64,000 bases of DNA from Streptomyces wuyuanensis (GCF_900103455.1 NZ_FNHI01000007.1:186001-250000); one strand, 5' to 3'; numbered from the stretch's first letter, positions 9,446-17,830 are shown. Notes: generated by a model not told the origin, from the sequence alone. Made by a program: numbers and translations.

Positions 9446-9747
9446 GGACCGACGCTACCGCCCGGCTCGGACAGCATGTCCGGCCCGTGGAGAACCCCCG
9501 CCCCGGACGGCCTCCCGTCGAGCGGCCTGAGGCAGCCGTCCCGGCACGTTCAGGGGGCCCGGTCGACCGACCGGGCCCCTGATTCCCCCCACCCTCAGAG
9601 CTCCCCTGAATCCCCCCCGGAATCCCTCCCCAGGAGCCCTGACGCCCAGTACGACACACGTCACGCCGGAAGGGTTGCACGATTGCGGGCAGTTGTTTAT
9701 CCGGAATCTCAATATGCCGATATATAGAGAGACTTAGCGATTCCGGC
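9446..9747. other. Divergent gap between recD2 and the DUF937 pseudogene
   Basis: This 302-bp gap holds the promoters of two divergent genes. At 9554-9579 is a perfect 12-bp inverted repeat (GGGGCCCGGTCG / CGACCGGGCCCC) with only 2 bp between arms. It is terminator-like, but no gene ends into it from either side. Close to the DUF937 start, 9716-9730 is AT-rich (ATATATAGAGAG), a plausible -10 region. Confidence 0.5.
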
Positions 9748-10253
9748 ATGAGTGACGATTCATTTCAGCGGGACGTCCTGGACGAACTCGGGGACGACCG
9801 GCTCCAGGAGATCGCGGACGCTCTCGGCACCGACACCGCCGCGGCCGCGGCCGTCGTCGGCACGTCGGTGTCCACCCTTTCGGGGGAACTGCAGGACGCC
9901 GCCGAGACACCCGGGCAGGCAGGCGAAGTGCGCGACGCCCCCGGTGAACTGACCGAGCCTCCCCTCCAGGGGGCCGTCACGCTGGGCGGTGGGCTCGGCG
10001 GCGGGCTCATGGCCGGCGTACTGGCGCGGCTGGCCAGGCCGCGGCCGCTGCGGTGGCCAAGCGGACCGGGATGCCCGCGGCCACGGTCGGCAAGGCGTTC
10101 GAGCTGCTGATCCCCGTCGTGCTGACGGTCCTCTCCCGGCGCGCTGCGAACCGCCGGTCGGCGGGAGCCTCGCCCGGCACACCTGGTGCCTCGGGGGCCG
10201 GCGTCGGCGACGTGCTCGGCGACCTGCTGGGCGGCGGCCGGAGGAAGCCCTGA
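9748..10253 (+). pseudogene. DUF937-family gene broken by a frameshift
   Basis: The 5' part (from ATG 9748) encodes MSDDSFQRDVLDELGDDR, the usual start of the Streptomyces DUF937 proteins, through a Gly-rich segment LGGGLGGGLMAGVLAR. Near 10030-10045 the coding signal leaves this frame: what follows is RPRPLRWPSG and a premature stop at 10110. The expected continuation (AAAAVAKRTGMPAATVGKAF, then ELLIPVVLTVLSRR and a Gly-rich tail) is read from the frame used by 10053-10253. A net single missing base (or two extra) explains it. It is either a real pseudogene, an assembly error in a GC-rich tract, or a slip site. The function of the family is unknown. Confidence 0.82.
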
Positions 10254-10325
10254 CGCCTCCCCGACCGGTAAAGAGGCGCCCCGGACGCGGGAACGGCCCC
10301 GCCTGAGCGGCAGGGTGCGGTCGCG

Positions 10326-11213
10326 CTACAGCACATGGCGCACGTACCGCATCGCCGTCTCCGCCAGGACCTCGAGACCGTCCCGCTCCCACAGCCCCTC
10401 GTTGAAGAGCTCCACCTCGACGGGACCCGAGTAGCCCGCCCCGTCGACCCGTTCACGCCAGGCGCGCAGATCGATCACCCCGTCGCCCAGTTGTCCCCGA
10501 CCGTTGAGCACCCCGGCCGGCAGCGGGGTGACCCAGTCGGCCAGCTGGAAGGAGTGGATCCGCCCGCCGGCACCCGCGCGTGCCACGTCCGCGGGCGCCC
10601 GGTCGTCCCACCAGACGTGGTAGGTGTCGACGACGACGCCCACCTCGCCGGCCGGGAACCGCTCCGCGATGTCGAGTGCCTGTCCGAGCGTCGAGACGGC
10701 ACAGCGATCCGCGGCGAACATCGGGTGCAGCGGCTCGATCGCGAGACGTACGCCCCGCTCCCGGGCGTACGGGGCGAGGACCCCGACCCCCTCCGCGATG
10801 CGCTCCCGGGCACCGGGCAGGTCCCTGCTGCCGGGCGGCAGTCCGCCCGAGACCAGGACGAGAGTGTCCGTACCCAGCGCCGCCGCCTCGTCCACGGCCG
10901 CGCGGTTGTCGTCCAGGGCGCGCCCGCGTGCCGCAGGTTCCGCCGCGGTGAGGAATCCGCCCCGGCACAGTGTGGTGACGGCGAGCCCCGCGTCACGTAC
11001 GAGCTTGGCCGCCGCATCGACGCCGTACATCTGTACGGGTTCCCGCCACAGTCCGACCCCTGGGACGCCGAGCCGAGCGCACGCCTCGGTGAGCTCCGGC
11101 AGCGTGAGCTGTCTGACCGTCATCTGGTTGATGCTGAACCGGGAGAGTCCGCGGCCGGCGGCGGGGGTGGCGGGCGCGCCGTGCGGACCGACCGGGTCGG
11201 TCGAGTCGGTCAC
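10326..11213 (-). CDS. Sugar-phosphate isomerase/epimerase (TIM barrel, AP_endonuc_2 family)
   Basis: A 295-residue xylose-isomerase-like TIM barrel. Visible metal and active-site segments are RLAIEPLHPMF (Glu), GVVVDTYHVWWD (Asp, His), FQLADWV and PVEVELFNEGLW (Glu), the usual divalent-metal set of the family. It starts at a GTG that overlaps the stop of the DUF993 gene as GTGA (11213-11210), with GGAGG 8 nt upstream, so it is translationally coupled. It is the last gene of a three-gene operon (oxidoreductase, DUF993, isomerase) that faces a LacI regulator, and should act on an intermediate in catabolism of an unidentified sugar or polyol. Confidence 0.88.
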   Translation of the reverse strand: MTDSTDPVGPHGAPATPAAGRGLSRFSINQMTVRQLTLPELTEACARLGVPGVGLWREPVQMYGVDAAAKLVRDAGLAVTTLCRGGFLTAAEPAARGRALDDNRAAVDEAAALGTDTLVLVSGGLPPGSRDLPGARERIAEGVGVLAPYARERGVRLAIEPLHPMFAADRCAVSTLGQALDIAERFPAGEVGVVVDTYHVWWDDRAPADVARAGAGGRIHSFQLADWVTPLPAGVLNGRGQLGDGVIDLRAWRERVDGAGYSGPVEVELFNEGLWERDGLEVLAETAMRYVRHVL

Positions 11214-12370
11214 CGGACGCCTCCGTGCACGGCGAGCAGGGACGCCATCCGGGCCGCGGCCAGATCCGGGTCGGGGAAGAGGCCCAGCCCGTCGGCCAGT
11301 TCGTAGGCCCGCGCGAGATGGGGCAGCGACCGCGCGGACTGCAGACCCCCGACCATGGTGAAGTGCGACTGGTGCCCCGACAGCCACGCCAGGAACACGA
11401 CTCCCGTCTTGTAGAAGCGGGTGGGGGCCCGGAAGAGATGGCGCGACAGTTCGACCGTGGGATCGAGCAGCCGGCGGAACGCCCGCGTGTCCCCGGTGTC
11501 CAGGACCCGCACCGCGTGGGCGGCGAGCGGGCCCAGCGGGTCGAAGATCCCGAGAAGCGCGTGGCTGAAGCCCTGGTCGTCGCCCGCGATGAGCTCCGGA
11601 TAGTGGAAGTCGTCGCCCGTGTAGCAGCGCACGCCCCGCGGGAGGCGCCGGCGCAGATCGACCTCCCGCCGGGCGTCCAGCAGGGAGATCTTGACCCCGC
11701 CGACCTTGCCGGGGTGTGCGGTGATCACTTCGAGGAACGTCTCGGTGGCCGCGTCCAGGTCGCGGCTGCCCCAGTAGCCCTCCAGCGCCGGGTCGAACAT
11801 CGGTCCGAGCCAGTGGAGGACGACCGGTTCGGACGCCTGCCCGAGGAGGTGGCCGTACACGTCGAGGTAGTCCTCGGGGCCGCGGGCGACAGCGGCGAGG
11901 GCCCGGGAGGCCATGAGGATCGCCTGGGCCCCGCATTCCTCGACGAGCGCGAGCTGCTCCTCGTAGGCCGCTCGGACGGTGGCCAGGTCCCCGGCCGGCC
12001 GGGTGAGCTGGTCGGTGCCCGTGCCGCACGCGATGCGGCCGCCGACCGCCCTCGCCTCGGCGGCCGAGCGCCGGATCAGTTCCGCGGCACCGCCCCAGTC
12101 CAGCCCCATGCCCCGCTGCGCGGTGTCCATCGCCTCGGCGACACCGAGTCCGTGCGCCCACAGATGACGGCGGAAGGCGAGCGTGGCGTCCCAGTCCACG
12201 GCGGCCGGACCGTCGGGAGTGGTGTCCGCGTACGGATCGGCGACGACGTGCGCGGCCGCGAAGACCGTTCGGGAGACCGGCGGTGCACCGCCCGCGACGC
12301 GCGCGGAGCCGTCCCCGCGGGGCTCGTGGCTGCGGAACGTGCCGTCGGCGGCGGGCAGCCGGACCGTCAC
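11210..12370 (-). CDS. DUF993 family protein (dihydrodipicolinate synthase-like aldolase fold)
   Basis: A 386-residue protein of the DUF993 family, distantly related to class I aldolases of the DapA type. The segment GKVGGVKISLLDARREV contains the Lys expected to form a Schiff base, preceded by a tract (GAQAILMASRALAAVARGPEDY) like the DapA strands. CYTGDDFHYPELIAGDDQGF is another conserved block. The start is a GTG coupled to the previous stop (GTGA, 12370-12367) with GGAG 8 nt upstream, and its own stop overlaps the next gene in the same way. An aldol cleavage or dehydration step after the upstream oxidoreductase is plausible, but the substrate is unknown. Confidence 0.85.
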   Translation of the reverse strand: MTVRLPAADGTFRSHEPRGDGSARVAGGAPPVSRTVFAAAHVVADPYADTTPDGPAAVDWDATLAFRRHLWAHGLGVAEAMDTAQRGMGLDWGGAAELIRRSAAEARAVGGRIACGTGTDQLTRPAGDLATVRAAYEEQLALVEECGAQAILMASRALAAVARGPEDYLDVYGHLLGQASEPVVLHWLGPMFDPALEGYWGSRDLDAATETFLEVITAHPGKVGGVKISLLDARREVDLRRRLPRGVRCYTGDDFHYPELIAGDDQGFSHALLGIFDPLGPLAAHAVRVLDTGDTRAFRRLLDPTVELSRHLFRAPTRFYKTGVVFLAWLSGHQSHFTMVGGLQSARSLPHLARAYELADGLGLFPDPDLAAARMASLLAVHGGVR

Positions 12371-13518
12371 AGCGTCAGCTCCGGGACGTCGTAACGACGG
12401 CCGTCCGCGGAGGACCTGAGCCCCAGCTCCGCGAGCTGCACTCCTCGGGCACCGGCCAGCAGGTCCCAGTGGTAGGGCTCGCCCAGGGCGACGTGCTTGA
12501 GGAACAGCTCCCACTGCGCCTTGAACCCGTTGTCGAACTCGGTGTTGTCCGGGACCTCCTGCCACTGGTCGCGGAAGGACTCCGTGACGGGCAGGTCCGG
12601 ATTCCAGACGGGCTTCGGAGTGGCGCTGCGGTGCTGGACGCGGCAGCGGCGCAGCCCGGCGACCGCTGATCCGTGAGTGCCGTCGACCTGGAACTCGACG
12701 AGTTCGTCGCGGTGAACGCGGACCGCCCAGGACGAGTTGACCTGGGCGACGGCGCCGTTCGTCAGTTCGAAGACCGCGTACGCCGCGTCGTCTGCTGTCG
12801 CCTCGTACGGCTTGCCCCGCTCGTCCCAGCGCTGCGGGACGTGCGTGACGACGTGCGCCTGGACGCTCGTCACCCGGCCGAAGAGCTCGTGCAGCACGTA
12901 CTCCCAGTGCGGGAACATGTCGACGACGATGCCGCCGCCGTCCTCGGAGCGGTAGTTCCAGGAGGGGCGCTGGGCTTCCTGCCAGTCGCCCTCGAAGACC
13001 CAGTAGCCGAACTCCCCCCGCACGGAGAGGATCTCGCCGAAGAAGCCGCCCTCCACGAGGCGCTTCAGCTTCAGCAGGCCCGGCAGGAAGATCTTGTCCT
13101 GGACGACGCCGTGCCGGATTCCGGCGGCCCGGGCGAGACGGGCCAGTTCGAGGGCACCACCGGCATCGGTCGCCGTGGGCTTCTCGGTGTACACGTGCTT
13201 GCCGGCCGCGATCGCCTTCTTGATCGCCTCGCCCCGCGCGGAGGTGACCTGCGCGTCGAAATAGACGTCGACCGACCCGTCGGCGAGCACCGCGTCGAGG
13301 TCCGTCGACCACTCGGTGAGCCCGTGGCGTCCGGCGATCTCGCGCAGGGCGTGCTCCCGCCGGCCGACGAGGACGGGCTCGGGCCAGAGGACCGCGCCGT
13401 CGCCGAGGTCGAGGCCGCCCTGTTCGCGTATCGCGAGGAGCGAGCGCACCAGGTGCTGCCGGTATCCCATCCGTCCCGTGACGCCGTTCATGGCGATGCG
13501 CACTGTCCTGCGTGTCAC
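12367..13518 (-). CDS. Gfo/Idh/MocA-family oxidoreductase
   Basis: A 383-residue NAD(P)-dependent dehydrogenase. The N-terminal Rossmann fold starts at RIAMNGVTGRMGYR, a somewhat unusual nucleotide loop, and HVYTEKPTATD holds the family signature EKP with the catalytic Lys. The C-terminal alpha/beta domain includes GGGIVVDMFPHWEYVLHELFG, where a conserved His completes the active site. These enzymes oxidise sugars or inositols, often to 3-keto derivatives. It starts at a GTG with GGAGG 7 nt upstream and is the first gene of the operon that continues with DUF993 and isomerase genes through two GTGA overlaps. A LacI-type operator lies 52 bp upstream. Confidence 0.9.
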   Translation of the reverse strand: MTRRTVRIAMNGVTGRMGYRQHLVRSLLAIREQGGLDLGDGAVLWPEPVLVGRREHALREIAGRHGLTEWSTDLDAVLADGSVDVYFDAQVTSARGEAIKKAIAAGKHVYTEKPTATDAGGALELARLARAAGIRHGVVQDKIFLPGLLKLKRLVEGGFFGEILSVRGEFGYWVFEGDWQEAQRPSWNYRSEDGGGIVVDMFPHWEYVLHELFGRVTSVQAHVVTHVPQRWDERGKPYEATADDAAYAVFELTNGAVAQVNSSWAVRVHRDELVEFQVDGTHGSAVAGLRRCRVQHRSATPKPVWNPDLPVTESFRDQWQEVPDNTEFDNGFKAQWELFLKHVALGEPYHWDLLAGARGVQLAELGLRSSADGRRYDVPELTL

Positions 13519-13569
13519 GAAGGTGCCTCCATGTCTCCCCGATTGCTCGAAACGGCGGCGAAACGGTTA

Positions 13570-13585
13570 TAGCAAGCGCTTTCTA
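13570..13585. promoter_or_regulatory. LacI-family operator in the divergent promoter region
   Basis: TAGCAAGCGCTTTCTA is a 16-bp palindrome with one mismatched pair and the central CG typical of LacI/GalR operators (compare AGAAAGCGCTTTCT). It lies between the sugar operon (first gene starts 13518) and the LacI gene (starts 13657), where a repressor could control both. Confidence 0.78.
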
Positions 13586-13656
13586 CAAGCTATGACGCTA
13601 GCCTGCGGACAGCAGCCCGGACAAGGACCCGGCCGGATCTCCCTCGGAGGAAAGCG

Positions 13657-14757
13657 ATGACAGTCACGCTGGCTGATGTGGCGGCTCGCGCCCGGGTCTC
13701 CCCGGCGACCGTCTCCCGGGTCCTCAACGGCAATTACCCGGTCGCGGCGTCGACCCGGGAACGGGTGCTGCGCGCGGTGGACGACCTCGACTACGTCCTC
13801 AACGGGCCGGCCAGCTCGCTCGCCGCGGCCACCTCCGACCTGGTCGGGATCCTCGTCAACGACATCGCCGACCCGTTCTTCGGGATCATGGCCGGCGCCG
13901 CCCAGACCGCGATCGGCGAAGGCGCCTCGGGCCGGGCGGGCGGCGAGAAACTGGCCGTGGTGTGCAACACGGGCGGCTCCCCCGAGCGCGAACTCACCTA
14001 CCTCACGCTGCTGCAGCGGCAGCGTGCGGCCGCCGTCGTCCTCACGGGCGGCGCGCTGGAGGACCCTGACCACATCACCGCCATGACGGCCAAACTCGGC
14101 AAACTCGCAGATGCGGGAACCACGATCGTGCTCTGCGGTCGCCCACCCGTGCCCGGGGGCGCCGTCACCGCCACGCTCGCCTTCGACAACCGGGGCGGCG
14201 GGCGGCGGCTCGCCGAACACCTGATCAGCCTGGGGCACCGGCGGATCGGGTACGTCGCGGGTCCCGGGGAACGCACCACCACACGGCACCGGCTCGAAGG
14301 CCATCGCGCGGCGCTCGAGGCGGCGAGGGCGGCCGACGCCGCGGGCGGAGGCGCGGGGGCGGCGGGATCCGTGCCCGAGGATCAGGAGCGGCTGACGGTC
14401 CACGGGCTGTACGACCGGCGCTCGGGCTACGACGCCACGCTCGAACTGCTGCGTCGCGATCCCGACCTGACGGCGATCGTCGCGGCCAACGACACCGTGG
14501 CACTGGGTGCCTGCGCGGCGGTGCGCGATCTGGGCCTGCGCATCCCGGAGGACGTCTCGGTGGCCGGATTCGACGACCTGCCGTTCTCTGTGGACGCGGT
14601 ACCGGCGCTGACGACGGTGCGACTTCCGTTGTACGAGGCGGGGGTGCGCGCGGGCCGCCTCGCGATGGGCAAGGAGGCTCCGCCGCCGGGCGGCATCGCG
14701 ACGATCGGCGCGGAGCTGATGGCGCGGGCGTCGACGGCGCCGCCGCGCAAGGGCTGA
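13657..14757 (+). CDS. LacI-family transcriptional regulator
   Basis: A 366-residue repressor. The LacI helix-turn-helix and hinge helix are at residues 1-55 (VTLADVAARARVSPATVSRVLNG, then the hinge NGPASSLAAA). The periplasmic-binding-protein-like effector domain runs from DLVGILVNDIADPFF to IPEDVSVAGFDDLPF, near the end. An Ala/Gly-rich insert (about 220-235, ADAAGGGAGAAG) is a lineage-specific loop. The start ATG is preceded by GGAGGAAAG. It is divergent from the Gfo/Idh/MocA-DUF993-isomerase operon with a palindromic operator between, so it very probably controls that operon in response to its sugar. Confidence 0.92.
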   Translation: MTVTLADVAARARVSPATVSRVLNGNYPVAASTRERVLRAVDDLDYVLNGPASSLAAATSDLVGILVNDIADPFFGIMAGAAQTAIGEGASGRAGGEKLAVVCNTGGSPERELTYLTLLQRQRAAAVVLTGGALEDPDHITAMTAKLGKLADAGTTIVLCGRPPVPGGAVTATLAFDNRGGGRRLAEHLISLGHRRIGYVAGPGERTTTRHRLEGHRAALEAARAADAAGGGAGAAGSVPEDQERLTVHGLYDRRSGYDATLELLRRDPDLTAIVAANDTVALGACAAVRDLGLRIPEDVSVAGFDDLPFSVDAVPALTTVRLPLYEAGVRAGRLAMGKEAPPPGGIATIGAELMARASTAPPRKG

Positions 14758-14852
14758 GCCGCGGAGGACGCGGGAGTTTTCCACAGGCCTTGCCGGTCGT
14801 CACACACCGAACCTAGCCTTGACTCAGTCAAAGGAAAGTTCGGGGGTCCGTC

Positions 14853-15797
14853 ATGACCGTCCAGGAGATCCGCGCCTTCAACCGCTTCTACACCAATCTC
14901 ATCGGGGCGCTCGACTACGGCAAGCACCTCTACACGCCGTACACGCTCACAGAGTCACGGGTGCTCTACGAGCTGGCCCACGCGCCGCGGACCGACGCCG
15001 CCGACCTCCGGCTGGAGCTGTCCCTGGACGCGGGCTATCTGAGTCGGCTTCTGGGCAAGTTCGAGCGCGACGGACTGGTCGAACGGGGCCCGTCGGAGGA
15101 GGACTCCCGCCGGCAGCGCATAACGCTGACCACACGCGGACGCGAGGCGACGGCCCTGCTGGACGAGCGTTCCCGGGAGGCCGTGGGCAGGCTGCTGGCC
15201 GGCGTGCCCGCGGAGGAACAGCCGCGACTGACCGAGGCCATGCGCACCGTGCGCGACATACTGGGCGAGCTCCGGCCGGACCGGCGGCGACACGGCGAGG
15301 GGCCGGTGCTGCGCGACCCCGTGCCGGGCGAGCTGGGCTGGATCGTCCAGCGGCACGGCGCGCTCTACGCCGCGGAGTACGGCTGGAACGCGGACTTCGA
15401 GGGGCTGGTCGCCAGGATCGTCGCGGACTTCGCCCAGGACCACGATCCGCACCTGGAGCGGGTGTGGATAGCCGAGCTGGACGGCCGCCCGGTCGGCTCC
15501 GTCATGTGCGTACGGGACGAGACGCCGGCGACCGCCCGGCTCAGGCTGCTGCTGGTGGAGCCCGACGCGCGCGGCCACCGCCTCGGGGAGCGGCTGGTGG
15601 GGGCGGTCGTGGATTTCGCCCGCGAAGTGGGGTACCGGGAACTGGTGCTCTGGACCAACGACGTCCTGACCGCCGCCCGAAGGATCTACCAGCGTGCCGG
15701 TTTCACGCTCGTCGCGGAGAAGCCGCACCGCTCCTACGGGGCCGACCTGGTCGGCCAGGACTGGCGACTGTCCCTCCAGGAAGGAACGCCCAAGTGA
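14853..15797 (+). CDS. MarR-type regulator fused to a GNAT acetyltransferase
   Basis: A 314-residue fusion. Residues 1-145 are a MarR winged helix (YTLTESRVLYELAHAP, recognition helix SLDAGYLSRLLGKFERDGLVER and wing EEDSRRQRITLT). Residues about 155-314 form a GNAT domain with the acetyl-CoA loop PDARGHRLGERLVGAVV and the NDVLTAARRIYQRAGF end motif. The two domains together suggest a regulator that acetylates, or senses acetylation of, a small molecule or protein. The stop overlaps the GTG of the next gene (GTGA, 15794-15797), so translation is coupled to an isomerase-like protein, hinting at a joint metabolic role. The effector is unknown. Confidence 0.9.
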   Translation: MTVQEIRAFNRFYTNLIGALDYGKHLYTPYTLTESRVLYELAHAPRTDAADLRLELSLDAGYLSRLLGKFERDGLVERGPSEEDSRRQRITLTTRGREATALLDERSREAVGRLLAGVPAEEQPRLTEAMRTVRDILGELRPDRRRHGEGPVLRDPVPGELGWIVQRHGALYAAEYGWNADFEGLVARIVADFAQDHDPHLERVWIAELDGRPVGSVMCVRDETPATARLRLLLVEPDARGHRLGERLVGAVVDFAREVGYRELVLWTNDVLTAARRIYQRAGFTLVAEKPHRSYGADLVGQDWRLSLQEGTPK

Positions 15798-16576
15798 AAT
15801 TCGCCTTCTCGACCCTCGGCGTCCCCGGAACGCCCGTACCGGAGGTGGCCGCCCTGGCCGCCTCGACCGGCTGGCACGGCGTGGAGCTGCGCACCCACCC
15901 CGAGGAGCCGGTCAATCTGACCATGGGAATGCGCGAACGGGCCGCGGTGGTCGACGAGTTCGCCCGAGCAGGCGTGGAGATCGTGACGGTCGCCGGCTAC
16001 GCGCAGGTGGCGGCGGCCGGCGACGAGACCGTCATAGGCGAGGAGCTGGCGGAACTGGTATGGCTGGCACGCGACTTGGGGGCGTCGTTCGTCCGGGTCT
16101 TCCCCGGGGGCGGCGACCAGTCCCGGGAGACGGCGGATGCGACGGCGGCCCGGCGGCTCGCCGCGGCGGCCGAGACCGCCGCCGACCTGGGTGTGCGCAT
16201 CCTGCTGGAGACCCATGACTCCCATCGCACGGGCACCGCGGTCTCCCGCGTCGTGGGCCAGGTCGGGCACAAGCACGTGGGGGCCATGTGGGACGTGCTG
16301 CACCCATGGCTGGAGGAGGAACCCCCCGTCACCACCCACGCGGCGCTGGGACCCTATCTGGGCTGCGTCCAGGTCAAGGACGTCGCCTCGGCAAAGGACC
16401 TCACCCCGCTTCCACTGGGCGCCGGGATACTGCCTCTCGGGGAGTGCCTGGCGCTCGCGGGCGACGACGGCTGGGTGTGCTGGGAATACGAGAAGCGCTG
16501 GTACCCCGACGCGGCGGAGCTGCCGGGGATACTCGCGGCGGGTCGGGCGCATCTGGAGTCCCTGGTTCGCTCCTGA
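15794..16576 (+). CDS. Sugar-phosphate isomerase/epimerase-like TIM-barrel protein
   Basis: A 260-residue protein of the AP_endonuc_2/xylose-isomerase-like TIM-barrel family. Conserved positions are visible in WHGVELRTHPEE (Glu), RILLETHDSH (Glu, Asp, His), HVGAMWDVLHPW (Asp, His) and the final WVCWEYEKRWYP (Glu), the normal metal-binding set. It starts with a GTG overlapping the stop of the MarR-GNAT gene. It is not in the LacI operon, but its family relation to 10326-11213 in the same neighbourhood is notable. The substrate is unknown. Confidence 0.88.
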   Translation: MKFAFSTLGVPGTPVPEVAALAASTGWHGVELRTHPEEPVNLTMGMRERAAVVDEFARAGVEIVTVAGYAQVAAAGDETVIGEELAELVWLARDLGASFVRVFPGGGDQSRETADATAARRLAAAAETAADLGVRILLETHDSHRTGTAVSRVVGQVGHKHVGAMWDVLHPWLEEEPPVTTHAALGPYLGCVQVKDVASAKDLTPLPLGAGILPLGECLALAGDDGWVCWEYEKRWYPDAAELPGILAAGRAHLESLVRS

Positions 16577-16780
16577 CCGTTCCGGGCCGCCCCTGAGCCC
16601 GACCGCTCCCGTACCGGGCCGCCCCCCGTGCCGGAGGGTGGCGCCCGACCGCGCCGGACCGGGCGGGGGCCGGAGGAGGGAGGGGCACCGCAGCCGTCGG
16701 GCGCAGGAGAGATCACCGGACGGTCCGTCGCAGTAGGCTGAGGTTCATCGGCAACCGTGTGGAGCTGATGGAGACCGCCC

Positions 16781-17266
16781 ATGAGCCGGCACCCTCAGGA
16801 CCCGAACGCCCAGCCCCGGAAGTCCCGGAACCCGGACGCCCGGAAGGGGCAGAACCCTGACGCCCATGACCGGACGTGTCAGGACCCTGTCGTCACGGAC
16901 TGGAGCCACGGCGACCGCGTCGTCCGCTGGACGCACGGCGATCGGACCGTGCGGAAGGACTTCGCAGGACCGACCCAGGCCGCGCTGGCGTGGAACGGCC
17001 GGGTGCTCGTGGTAGAGGCGCTGGACGACACCCCGTACACGCCCACGGACAACGCGGTCGTGTACGAGGCGGACGGGACGGAACTGGTCCGGCTGGCGCC
17101 TCCGCGGGATCTGGTCGCCGAGCCGTCATGGGTGTTCGGGTTCTTCACGGCGCACCTGGACGCGCAAGGGCGCCCGGTGCTGGTGGTCGCCACGCAGGTC
17201 GGCGACTTCTGGGGGCATCCGGATCTGGCGGCGGGCACGGTCGTGGACGTGCAGGAGTGGCGCTGA
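16781..17266 (+). CDS. Conserved hypothetical protein with N-terminal NPDA repeats
   Basis: A 161-residue protein without a recognised domain. The first 35 residues are polar and repetitive (QDPNAQPRKS, RNPDARKG, QNPDAHDR), a short tandem array of an N-P-D/N-A unit that looks disordered. The remainder (about 36-161) is compact and beta-rich, with evenly spaced short strands (RVLVVEALDD, GTELVRLAPP, GRPVLVVATQVGDFWG) that resemble a small beta-propeller or immunity-type fold, but I do not recognise it. GGAGA stands 6 nt before the ATG. The well conserved body could also be translated from an internal start, for instance one after the repeats. Confidence 0.65.
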   Translation: MSRHPQDPNAQPRKSRNPDARKGQNPDAHDRTCQDPVVTDWSHGDRVVRWTHGDRTVRKDFAGPTQAALAWNGRVLVVEALDDTPYTPTDNAVVYEADGTELVRLAPPRDLVAEPSWVFGFFTAHLDAQGRPVLVVATQVGDFWGHPDLAAGTVVDVQEWR

Positions 17267-17830
17267 ATCCATGAGCGCCCACCGCCCCGTGGCACGGGGG
17301 TCGCGAGACGGCGAACGGGACGGACATGACGGGGCGGCGCCGGAGCGGACGGACACGACGACGGTGCCGGAGGGGGCGCGGTGGCCTCGGAGGAGGACGG
17401 GGCGCAACGCGGGAGGGGTGGCGTCGCAGGTCGGAACCACTGTGCCCGTGGTGAAGCCGGGAAATTCCTCACGGTTGGGGAACCCATGACACGGGCCGGG
17501 CGTCCAAGTGCCGTGCCGCGGACGAGTCACCGCAGAGCGGCGTCGTCGGCCTCGTTGCTGGCTGCGATCGCTGACTCCCTCCCTGGCCGCTTGCGGCCCG
17601 CGGCACGCCGCCACCGGTGCGCCCCCTCCCAGCTCCGGTGGCGGCCCCTCTCCCCCGCGCCTTCCCGGCCACACTTCTCTGCCGTTCTCCCCTCCCCTCG
17701 CCCGTACTTCCCCTCCCCCGTACCTCGGTTGCCGCCTCGGACGCGCGTCCGTCCGGCCGAATCCCTTGACTGGCAGTTACTTTCCGGATATCCGTGACCC
17801 TTGGAAGTTTCCTTCAGGGAAGGAGCACCA
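17267..17830. other. 564-bp gene-free stretch upstream of the GH3 gene
   Basis: No convincing gene: the frames that cross it have random-like amino-acid composition and lack ribosome sites. From about 17590 to 17750 the plus strand is pyrimidine-rich (runs of C and T), unusual for the window. Near its right end are a promoter candidate and a ribosome-site hairpin, annotated separately. It might contain remains of a decayed gene. Confidence 0.5.
17766..17824 (+). promoter_or_regulatory. Promoter candidate and ribosome-site hairpin for the GH3 gene
   Basis: TTGACT (17766-17771) is separated by 17 bp from TATCCG (17789-17794), a fair sigma-HrdB-like pair. Then TCCTTC-AGG-GAAGGA (17810-17824) forms a 6-bp hairpin whose right arm contains most of the AAGGAG ribosome site of the GTG start at 17831. 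The hairpin could limit initiation; a transcript starting near 17800 would still include it. Confidence 0.45.

Noticed and set aside
9554..9579. Terminator of recD2
   Set aside because: It lies upstream of recD2 and not after its stop.
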